NCBI GenBank assembly: GCA_037126765.1
Contig: JBBCBC010000007.1
Location: 21,337,667-21,401,666, forward strand
Length of the DNA: 64,000 nt
Direction of reading: 5' to 3'
DNA from: Stenogyne calaminthoides
Taxonomy: Eukaryota; Streptophyta; Magnoliopsida; Lamiales; Lamiaceae
Positions 54,066 to 64,000 of this stretch are shown here, piece after piece (within the stretch, counting starts at the first letter, position 1; each line of letters starts with the position of its first letter). The notes beneath the pieces are model-generated. The model was not told the DNA's origin, made no database searches, and saw only the letters and a program-made list of their open reading frames with translations. The position numbers were made by a program, and so were the translations under genes.

Positions 54066-57000
54066 TCAGTTTGCATCCTCTTCAATTTCATCAGCGGGCA
54101 CTTCCAGGTTGAACATTCCGAAATACCTCTTCTTCAGAGCATTTCTTTCCTTGATGATATCCGGACTGTTCCCTGTCAGACCTAACTGTCCAGCATATTG
54201 AGCAATTTCTTGAGTAATGACTTTTTCATTCACCAAGTCATTACCAAGTCTTGGAGGAGGGTAGGTATATGGACCGGGGGCTACTATCTGCACCTTTCCT
54301 TCATCCGCAAGGTTTATCCAACTTTGGAGATATTTAGGATAGAAGGTTAGGAGATATTCAATAAATGCTTCATTTGGATCTGAGCTTTCCCCTTTCCATT
54401 CCCTGAGCACATCATAGTAGAACCAGAAGGTTCTCTTGACCTCTTCCCAACTATCATTTAATTGGATGGGCATCCACTTGTCAATGTGTGGCCATTTTAG
54501 TGCTTGTGAAGTCCCTCTCCGTTTGCTCGCAAACTTTTTGTATCCACTCCTTCGCTTCTGCTCTTCATCTATTTTCTTCCTGATCACGAACCTTTGAGAG
54601 AGGCGGCAAGCAATTTTCTTAGCTTGTTCTATCTGGAGTGTCTTCAGAGCATTCCTGGTGTTGAAGACTTTCTTCTGAGGTTGACCTGCAGACTCTTCTA
54701 ATTCTCCAATCAGCTTCCTTTGCACTGGCTTAGAAGCCTTAGCACGCTTGCTCTCAGGTTCAACAATGCCCAAGGCTTTCCTCTTCATAGGCAATTCAAT
54801 TGGCCCGATCGGCTTGTTCCAACCTTAGCTCTAGCTTTTCGGTTTCTCTCTTGCAACATCAAGCATGGTTTCCTCGAAACACGAGTGTAGATCGGCTTCT
54901 CCACCTTCTTGAACTTGTTTTTTGGTAACCGACTTCCTTCAAGGCTTTAGATAGGCTATTCATTTCTTCTTCTTTTGCGCCTTTTTCTCCAAAATGCGTG
55001 CAATAACTTCACGAGGTCTTCATCGGCCTTTCCCTCTTCTTGGTACCGTAATTTGGAAGAAATCTGGAAGTGTTGTGTCCATGTGATATTGCTCTTTGCT
55101 TACTGCGCCCTCTCCTGCTAACCGATCTTGTTCATCTTCGGCCTCACGAGGTGGTTTTTAGCCATAGAGAACTCTTGAGGAAAGATGGGCCAACCGGCGG
55201 AGAGAGCATCTTTAAACATCTCTGTCATCTTGGTCATGAGCATTGAGCTCATTTCCTCCTTGGCCAGATTTGATCGACACTTCATTCTTCTCTCGCCAAT
55301 TTCACCTCTAGAAATTGATTATTCTCGCGGTGCTTTGTTTAAGTTCGGCTTTCATTTCGACCTTGACTCCTCCAAAACTTCTCATTCGACTTGTCTTCCA
55401 TGGAGGTCATCTTTGAGGTCGAGTGGCTTGGAGTTGCACCGATTCGAAGATGAACTCGATTCTCCATCTTTCGAGTTTGGGTGGCCAATGTCTCTTCCAT
55501 CTCGGCGATCTTGTTCATCATTGGCTCAACCTTTTCAAGTTTCTCCAGAGGGGAGTGAGGTCGATCTCGGGGAACATTCTGCACCTTCGTCTTTGATTGA
55601 TCATCGAGGTTCGGACCAAACGAGGGTCGGTCACTTTTTGAGCATCGGCTTCATCCGAGCTCCGGTCTAATCGAGCCTCGGTCAGTACATCGGACAATTC
55701 AGAGTTAAAGATAGAAACTTGATAACTTTGGCATAATTTTTAATAGTGCAAAAGGTATTGAAGAGTCTTAGCTTCGATCGAGGTTGAATGATTCGAGTTG
55801 ATCGACAAGAAGTTTCCTTCTCCATATGAGATCGATCCTCGGCATCTCCTGTTGGTCCCCATCTTGAAATTTGTCTCTCTTTGCTAGGGGCACCAACCCG
55901 ATAGCTCTCCTCTCGCCTATCTTCTTCCGAACCAGCTCATCAAAATCGGAAATTTTCATCCTAAGCTTTGTCTTCTGAAACCGAGAACTTCGGTCGGGAA
56001 GGTTTGTCTCCTCATTCCACCAGTCTTCCCCTCACGAATGCGGCAATGTTAAGCATCTCCGGAAGAGTCGATTGAGGATGAAAACCGTCATAATCTGAAG
56101 AAGATATCTTGCAGATCATGGTATGAGTTGAGCTCGGGGGTAGCGGTCAAGGATGAACCGTTCCCCTTGCTCCTCCTCTCGGTTTCTTGACCGCCCTTCT
56201 TCCATCTCGGGCTATCTAGTTCGGTTGAAGCATCGGTGAAGGATCAAAAAGTAGATCACTTTCGAGGAGCTCATCAAAATAAAAGCTGCTCACGAGTCTC
56301 GGTGACATATCTGAATGTTGTGCGATCGGGTCCTCTGTTTGCATCTGAGTGGGTTAACGGGGCTGGGCCGCGTCCTCGGATTGACTCTGAGTTGGCTCTT
56401 ACATGCGAGCCGGCACATCTTTGGTAGGAATCTCGAGGTCTGAGTTCCTTTGAAAATTTCTGAGAAATTTTATGCGAAGCGAAGCGATGTCTCAAGCACC
56501 TCAGAGAAGACCTGCTCCTCAGTCTGTTCCTGTGCCTTAGAGATAACCTGAGCCAAGACTTGTAATGGTGAATTCTGAGCGGTTTGACTCTCAGGTTGAA
56601 TCTCTTCAGAATCACTGCCATCTTCATCAGTGAGAACCACCAATCTTCTGCGCTTTGGAGCAAGGTTCTTCTGCTTCATCAATTTTACACCCTGCTCCTT
56701 CTTTGCCTCCAACAAAACCTTCCCCCTGGTTTGTTGGGTCTCTTCAGTAGCAGCAGCTCTTGGTGATTCTGCTTTCTTTTCTTTCTTCCCTCTGATGGCC
56801 TGCTTCTTCACAACAATGGGCTTGAAGAGCACCTTGGATTTAGGGAATGGGGTCGAATTGGCGAAGATGTCCTCCTCCTCTCTGCACATCTCCAAAATAA
56901 ATGCTATTTTGGTGGCATGGTGGATCTTGCCTTTGATCGAGATAGCCCGAATCCTTCTCCTTTTTACGACCTTGGCTTGTTCACTCACCGTCTGAATTAA

Positions 57001-57593
57001 GAATCTGAGCCAGTTGAAGTCGGTGGTGGGTGAAGCCTCGATCGCCGCCATTAATCTGAGCTTCGGGGTACTAATCTGCTCAAAACTCCCCGAATGACTC
57101 ATGATGCATTTGCTCACAATATCTAACAAAACTCTACATTGTGGCTTCAAATGCCTCTTATGCGATGTAACCTCAAATTTTCTGAGGATTCTCGGCAATC
57201 CTATCTAAATACTCTGCTCTCTACCCAACATATACACGGCGGGGATCCTCTCCACTATCACAAAGCTCAAAAACATCGTTTAAATTCTTCAGAATAATAT
57301 ATAATTCCCTTTCAAAATCGATGTATTTAGACGAATGCTCTAAATGTGATACAGTAATCTCAGAATGCATACCATCCTCTTCATCTATCTTCATATTACA
57401 GATGAACTCGATTACCTCTTTCGCGTATTCTTGGTAAAATTAAACTATGACGAGATGAGTGAAGCTTGGCCAAGCGGATCATATGGAGAGCCTCCTCTTA
57501 CGGTTTGGAGTTGGTTGTGCTATCGAGCGAGACAATGAACTCGTACCAAGGTTTATTGGTTTTGGCTAATTTGTCGAAAATGGTAGGAGCCAT
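54066..57593 (-). pseudogene. Element D accessory frame downstream of pol (unknown function)
   Basis: Counterpart of 39150-42727. It starts MAPTIFDKLAKTNKPWYEF and ends LEVPADEIEEDAN, about 1176 codons. Two long pieces are clean (57198-56470 and 54794-54066). The stretch between them (about 56470-54800) is broken where CAG/CTG sites have turned into CG strings, so the real frame may be far more intact. Where B has TAG at 40065, D has CAG (Gln). The C-terminal 150 residues are about 90 percent identical to B, including APGPYTYPPPRLG and AQYAGQLGLTGNSPDIIKE. I see no membrane segment or catalytic motif. Function unknown; possibly a structural or nucleic-acid-binding factor of the element. Confidence 0.88.
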
Positions 57594-57704
57594 TTGAGAG
57601 ATTGAAGATTTAGGGTTTGGATTTTCTGGGCAAAGGGAATTTTCTTGCAGATGATTTTGGGAACGAAGGGTTTGATAAAATTGGGCTTGAATGGCTTCTT
57701 GGGG

Positions 57705-57712
57705 AATATATA
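57705..57712 (-). promoter_or_regulatory. TATA-like box before the accessory frame of element D
   Basis: The minus strand reads CTATATATTCCCC, the same string as in B, about 112 bp before the ATG at 57593. Confidence 0.5.
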
Positions 57713-58199
57713 GTTTGGAGATCGTGGGAATTCGCGTTGGTTAGGTGAAAAGCAACGGTTGAGATTAATCTCCAATTAATCGGGTATGCGAACAGTCGAT
57801 CTTCCGAAAAGTAAGCCGCCAAAATATCCTCATTGGTCATTAATGTAATGAGCATTAAATGATTTGTTGACCTTCTTTTTCGAATTTCAAATGATCCGCC
57901 AAAAAAAATTCCTTAGGTGTTTTGTATTTATTGCAAATGATTACTGAGCTTCACTTAAGCAATAAATGAGTTGCATGAGTCATTACTTCTTCAGACTAAT
58001 TTCTTTCTATTAGTCTTCTTGGTCTTGACCTTGATAAAATGTCGATTATATCTGAAATCTTGAATGGGTTCGATTATACTCTCGAAAATCTTGACCTTGA
58101 TGAATCGAGTTTCACGAGACTCGATTCGGTATTTCCATTTTATCTGAGTTTCTCGGTAGGATTACGAAAACTTCATGCATCGAAAACCATCAATTTTTG

Positions 58200-61100
58200 A
58201 TTTACTCTATACACCTGGATCTAACATCCCTAATTCAACTGAAAGTTCCTGAAATCTTGATTCAACAAAAGGTTTAGTCAAGATATCAGCTCTCTGCTTA
58301 TCAGTATGAATTTTCTCCATTCTGATGTCCTTTTTCTCGACATGATCTCGATGAAGTGATGTCGATATCCACATGCTTGCATCGGTGTGCAATCTGGGAT
58401 TTTGTGAAATAGCAATGGCACTATTATTGTCACAAAATATTGGTACTTCATTGGCTACAACTTTATAATCCCTTAATTGTTATGCGAGCAAAGAATCGGA
58501 AAGTACAATGACTTCCAAATGACCATGTATTGAACGGTAATCTTGGTTGCTCTTCGAGGTCATTTCTTCGAAAACCAAGATATCGACTTTCTTCAAGAAA
58601 TTGACAAGTTCCTGTAGTGGACTTCCTGTCTATCCTGCCCTCCATAATCAGAATCTGAGTAACCAGTTAATTCAAGGTTATCATCAGCTGGATACCATAA
58701 TCCTCTATTCATTATGCCCTTAAGATACTTCAGTATCTTTTTGGCAGCCTCCATGTGACTAGCCTTAGGATTAGCTTGATATCTTGCACATATCCCAAAA
58801 GCAAATGTTATATCCGGCCTACTTGCTGTGAGATAGAGCAATGATCCAATGATTCCTCTATAATCAGTATGACTCACTGATTTGCCTTCAGAATTAGGAT
58901 CCATCTTGTAGTTAGTATTCATGGGAATCCTAACTGCATTGCAATTATGTACACCATATTTGGCAATCAGATCTCTGGTGTACTTTGCCTGATTGATGAA
59001 TATTCCTTCCTTTGATTGTTTCACTTGAAGTCCTAGAAATAAATTCATCTCTCCCATCATTGACATCTCAAACTTGCCTTTCATCAGTGTTGAAAACTTT
59101 TCACACAGCTGATGGTTTGGAGATCCAAAAATGATGTCATAAACATATATCTCGAACAAGAAGATATCTTCCCCATCTTCTATCGAAGCGAGTTCTATCA
59201 GCGATCCATTTGACAAAACCATGGTCGAAGAAGAAACCGAGAAAGAGTATCATACCATGCTCGGGTGCTTGCATAAGACCATCTGAGCTTTTACGAGCAC
59301 AGTAAACTTGGTCATTCTGTTTGAAACCGGAGGTTGTTCCACATAAACCTCTTCTTTAAGCACACCGATTCGGAAATGCATTTTTCACATCCATTTGATA
59401 GGTATGTGAACTTCATGTGGAAAAGACATATGCAAGAAACAATCGATGGCTTCTAGTCTTGCAATTGGTGCAAAGGTTTCATCATAATCCAAGCCTTCTT
59501 CTTGGGAATAACCTTGTGCAACTAGCCTTGCCTTGTTTCTTACAATGTTGTTGTTTTCATCTCTTTTATTCTTAAATACCCACTTGGTTCCAATGACATT
59601 GTGCCTTTCGGTCTATCTACTAGCTCCCATACTTCATTCCTTGAGAATTGATTCAAATTTCATCTTGCATAAAGAAGATAATCAATGAGAATCTTGTAGA
59701 GCTTCACCAATCTCGGTAGGTTCTTTCTCGATAGGAAGCAACAAAATAGTGCACTCTCACCATGGAACCTTCTTGTTTTAACACCTTCAGTTAGATCACC
59801 CACAATCTGACTTGTAGGATGACTATCTAACCATTTCCTTCTTGATGTTCCCCCTTCAACAGTATCCTCAACATTTGAAATGTTAGGTTCAGTTAATTCA
59901 GTAAACTCAGGGAACAATAGAAAAGGAGAAAGGGAATCATCTTCCTCAGGGGAAATTCTATTCAAAACATTGTTGGAGACATTTGTTCCCCTTTGGTTGA
60001 TAGATTCAGAATTTGCCTCAGCTGTGATCACATCTTCATTGGCATCACATACCTGAGTCTGAACTGGTGTTTGTTCAGATTGGTCACCTTTGGTGTGTTG
60101 GCTTTCCTGAGTCTCACCATCCTGAACTTCTTTATCTGAGTCTGAGTCACTCCAATCATAGATAGTGACTGACTTCTTCTTTTCACGTTCAGTGGGTGAT
60201 TTGTCATTCTTTTTCAGGCTTAATCTGGTGATCCTCTTGGTCAGTTCATCTGCATCATGTTCCTGTTTCTTCTGAACACAAGTAGATTCATCAAAAACAA
60301 CATGAGGTGTTTCCTCCACAATAAGAGTCCTACAGTTGTAAACTATGAAAGCTTTACTGACTTCAGAATATCCTAAGAATATTCCTTCATCAGCTTTACT
60401 ATCAAATGTTTTCAACTGATCTTTACCATTATTGTGTATGAAACACTTGCAACCAAACACACGAAAGAAAGAAACAAGAGGCTTCCTTTCATTCCAAAGC
60501 TCATAAGGTGTTTTGCCTTGACTCTTGGTCAGCATGGATCTGTTCTGAGAGTAGCATGCAGTGTTGACAGCTTCAGCCCAAAACCTTTTAGGAATATAAA
60601 CCTTCATTTATCATTGTCCTTGCGAACTTCTTTTGAGTCCTGTTCCTTCTTTCAAAGAACACCATTTTGTTGAGGGGTCCTTGCGGTGATGTTTCATGTG
60701 AAATTCCATTTCTTTGCACAATAATCGAATATGATATGATTTATAAATTGGTTCCTTTGTCGGATCGATTTTGACCACACTCAGATTTTTCTCAATACTG
60801 AGCCTTTTCAGTAATTCTGGCAGCTTTATCTGAGTCTCTTTCTTACTGAGTAAGAATATGACCCAAGTATATCTTGAGTAGTCATCAACTACTACCAATG
60901 TGTATTTCTGTCATTAGTGCTCACTGGTGTTATAGGACCAAAAAGATCCATATCACGAATGGCGAAGTATTCTTTCGGAGAAACATCTACTTTGCTTTTA
61001 AATGATGCTCTAACTTGTTTTTTTTTCGCACGCATCACAAATATGTTCCTTCTTGAACACTTCATTAGGCAACCCTCTTACAAGAGCTAATCTTGCAAGC

Positions 61101-61620
61101 TTATTGAGGGTTTTGAAATTGGTGATTCATTCTTTTATGCCATAACCAACGGGTATCTGTGGAACTTTTAGCAACCAAACATGTATCTTTAGGAGTTGAA
61201 CTCCAATCGACCAAGATACACATTTCCTTTTCTAGTACCGATCAATAATATTTTTACGTGTTGTATCATCTTTCACATAACATAAGTTCTTAGAGAACTC
61301 AACATTAAAACCTTTATCACGAGAATTGGCTTATTGAAAGCAAATTATGCTTCAATCGAGATACATATGAAACACCATGGATATGGTCGAGTCGATTTCC
61401 AAAGTTCCATATCCTTGATCGCAATCCTTGGAGTTATCTCCAAAAAGTGATCCGAGGGCCTCTTTGTTCAACATAGTCTTTGAGTATCTTCTTGAATCTT
61501 GTCATATGTCTTGAACATCCTTTGTCAAGATACCATACATCGGGGCCTTTTTTCATCTCTCGCTTTCATCGGTCTTTATGTGATCTTTAATCAGCTTTGT
61601 GCCCTTGTTTTCCTCCTGAA
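58200..61620 (-). pseudogene. Element D pol: protease to RNase H
   Basis: The minus-strand reading from about 61620 gives a protease with YLDKGCSRHMT (DSG changed to DKG at a CAG site), the pre-integrase region, and integrase with DDYSRYTWVIF. The region after integrase is open over 315 codons (60607-59660). RT has VYVYDIIFGS at 59136-59147 (YVDD to YVYD), then MSMMGEMNLFLGLQVKQSKEG and DYRGIIGSLLYLTASRPDI. RNase H ends DILTKPFVESRF near 58250. Clean blocks (58610-59150, 59500-60600) alternate with blocks full of altered CAG/CTG sites. Confidence 0.9.
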
Positions 61621-61627
61621 AAACAGA

Positions 61628-64000
61628 TCAATTTTTAGGTACCCAATTTGTGTAGGGTCCTACAAGGTTAGATGTACCTTTCGGAATCCAAATCTGCTTG
61701 ACAACTCTAATCAATTTAGAGTGGCTAATTTGTCTTCCATAAATATCAACATACACATTTACTACTACAGGTGCCTTTAAAATTTTTACGTGTATGTGTG
61801 CTAGCTTTAGCATGAACATGGGCTTTTGAATTTTTCTTTGGTTCAGGCCTTCTGTTCATTTGCTTTGGCTTCAGTGCAGCCGATCTAAATCTTTGTTGAC
61901 TTGGGTTCAGATAACCTTTACCCTTAGGCAAGTGGGGTTCGGGTTATGCATCTTTGAAATCTGGGTCTTTCGATTATCTTGAGGACTTGGTCTCTGCAGA
62001 TTGAGAATGTCTGTCTTTGAGTATTTCTCATCGAGGATTCCTCGATGGTTCGATGTGGAGCCTTTCGGGTTTGCATTCTTAGTGTGAGGCTTTGAAGTAC
62101 TTGCCTGAAACTTTCCAACTGAGTGCTCAGGTTTTCTAGCCTTCACCTGAGGTTTGGGCTTTCCTACCTGATCATTCAGTTTTACTGAGACCATAGGTCT
62201 TTTTCCCTTGTCTACAACCTTGGGCATTTCTTCAGTTTGAAGTGTAGGTGCCACTAGTTTTACAAAGATTGTCTTCTTGCTACTTGATGCAACATTCAGA
62301 TGACCTTGTGAGGTTCCCCCTGGAATGTATCCCAATCCAGATTTTATAGTGGCAGATCTCTGGTAACTCTGAATTTCATCTCTTACTTTAGATGCAATAT
62401 TCAATAGAGTTAACTCTTACGTACAAGACTATCCTCGCGATTCTGTAGAGTTTCATGCTTCTCGGAGAGATCATTGAATTTAGTTCTGATCAGCTGAATC
62501 TCTTCAGTGGATTTCTCTAGCTTTTCAGTTATGGTCACTATCAACTTCTCTTTCTCTGAGAGTTGTACTTTCATAACATCCAGTTCATCAGTAGTTCCCA
62601 TTAATTGAGAAGTGATTTCAGTTTTGCTAAGTCTTTCCATTTTAGATTTTAGGTTTTCGGTTCTTTATTACGCTCTTGAGTTTCATTTAGCGATTCTTGT
62701 AAAAACAACATAGTCCTTCATCAGATTCTCAAAAGAATCCATCAGTCAAATTATTTATTTTACAGTTGAACTTGACAACTCTTGTGCTAGTGTAGGAGCA
62801 ACAACGAGAGAAAGAAGAGTTTACCTCCTCAATGGCCATCGGACAAATGTCATCACTTTCCTTTGTGCGAGAATATCTCATCGAAGAGCTAGATCCCTCC
62901 TCGAGAATGTTCTTCTTACGCAACCATGGCCTTTTTGCTAGAGAACTTTTTGTCTCTTTTAGCTTGCCTTTCTCTTCTCTACTTAGCACTCAGATCTGGA
63001 CAATCATATAGGAAGTGACCTTTCTTTTGGCAATTGTAGCATCTGTTGGCATCATCATCCTGATCACTTTCTTTTTTGGACTTGGAGTCCTTCCTTTTGG
63101 ATGAAGATCCCTCATCTTTCAGGTCCTTCTTCTTCTCAGTTGATCTGTCCTCAGGTTTCTTCTGGTACCTGTGATTCCTGTAATAGCTTTTGTATTTTCC
63201 ATATCGACTATTAAGTCTTTCAAACCTCCTTGCCATCAGTCCTAACTTATCCTCAAGCTCATCCTGATTCTTAGCAAGGGAGTTCTCAGACTCTCTAGTT
63301 TTACAGGTTTTATCTTTGGCCTTAAAAGCCACATTCTTACTCGATGATGAGTCATCTTTGCTGTCAGCCTTTTTGGATTTCTTATCAATTACAAACTCAT
63401 AGGCCTTCAGCTCAGAGAAGACTTGTTGATATGGCATTGAATTAATGTTTTTGGTGTTTTCAATCACCACTGCATGTATATCCCATTTCTTAGAAAGACC
63501 TCTAAGAATTTTCAATGCAATTTCTCTTTGTGGATATTTCTTTCCAAGTGCATTTAGATCATTCATAATACTAGTGAATCTGACTTCCAATTTATCAATA
63601 GATTCACCTTCTTCCATTTCAAAACTATCAAACTTTCCAGTTGCAACTGAAAGTTTGTTTTCCTTGATATGATCTGTGCCTTGGCACATTACAGCTAGTG
63701 TATCCCAAATTTCTTTGGCAGTATTGCAGTGAGAGATCATTCCCATCACACCATCATCAATTGTACTGTATAGTGTGTCTTTAGAAATGTAGTCTAGATT
63801 GACTAACTTTCTCTCCTCAGGAGTCAGTTGGTCATCAGACTTAGGAAATTCTGCTCTAGGATCAATTCTCTCATCTTCTGTTCCTCTGGGATCCACTACA
63901 GTAAATTGGAATGGTCCTTCAGAGACCACTCTCCACATTCGTTCATGTTTGGAATACAGGTGAGCCTGCATTCTCAGTCTCCATAAATCATAGTTCTCCA
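61628..64000 (-). pseudogene. Element D gag (start beyond right edge)
   Basis: It opens at the right edge with ENYDLWRLRMQAHLYSKHERM and stays open for at least 330 codons. It includes KEIWDTLAVMCQGTDHIKE and a complete zinc knuckle CYNCQKKGHFLYDC at 62999-63040. Frame breaks near 62985, 62640 and 62400 fall in altered-CAG patches. The coiled coil (MGTTDELDVMKVQLSEKEKL) and basic tail follow, ending before the protease near 61630. This is the most complete gag of the family in the window and serves as reference for the deletions in A and B. Confidence 0.9.

Larger units (their letters stand above)
51472..64000 (-). mobile_element. Ty1/copia retrotransposon, element D (5' end beyond right edge)
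   Basis: On the minus strand, from the right edge leftward: gag, protease, integrase, RT, RNase H, spacer, accessory frame, polypurine tract and 3' LTR. Same family and layout as element B. The gag start codon and 5' LTR lie past 64000. Gag with its zinc knuckle is nearly intact. The RT box reads YVYD and the protease reads DKG instead of DSG. Patches with altered CAG/CTG sites alternate with clean stretches. Confidence 0.95.

Overview
The window is nuclear DNA of a flowering plant. The grounds are GT-AG introns, three plant-type genes (xyloglucan endotransglucosylase, glyoxal-oxidase-like radical-copper oxidase, METTL5-type rRNA methyltransferase), Ty1/copia elements primed by initiator tRNA-Met, L1-type LINEs, tRNA-derived SINEs and many foldback MITEs. 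An asterid is my guess from the style of the elements; the sequence does not prove it.

Layout. 1-8938: copia element A on the minus strand, cut by the left edge; its 5' LTR carries a nested solo LTR. 8939-26400: a gene island, all minus strand. It holds an XTH gene (9975-13326, four exons), a copia RNase H scrap and degenerate repeats (15.3-18.3 kb), a two-exon glyoxal-oxidase-like gene (18420-21295, SINE in its intron) and a nine-exon METTL5 homologue (22716-25967) with one in-frame TGA. 26400-27937: a LINE tail fragment and an LTR-retrotransposon remnant. 27938-48790: one old plus-strand LINE split by three insertions: a solo copia LTR (28203-30318, TSD ATTGG), complete copia element B (31610-45213, TSD GAACC) and another family's solo LTR (45797-47543, TSD AAAAG, itself carrying a SINE). 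48800-50630: a further solo copia LTR (TSD CAAGT). 51472-64000: copia element D on the minus strand, inserted in a Stowaway-like MITE and cut by the right edge.

A, B, D and three solo LTRs belong to one SIRE/Maximus-like copia family with long (about 1.7-2.1 kb), repeat-rich LTRs. Between RNase H and the 3' LTR, B and D carry a large accessory reading frame of about 1180 codons with no recognisable function. Each copy has a conserved TATA motif about 115 bp before its ATG. This is the best candidate here for something not well described.

Second main observation: in patches of B and D, nearly every CAG/CTG of the family has become a CG-containing string, often with an indel. The change is so systematic that I read it as a consensus error at CHG-methylated sites. 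Many frameshifts in these elements may therefore not exist in the genome. The three cellular genes show no such pattern.
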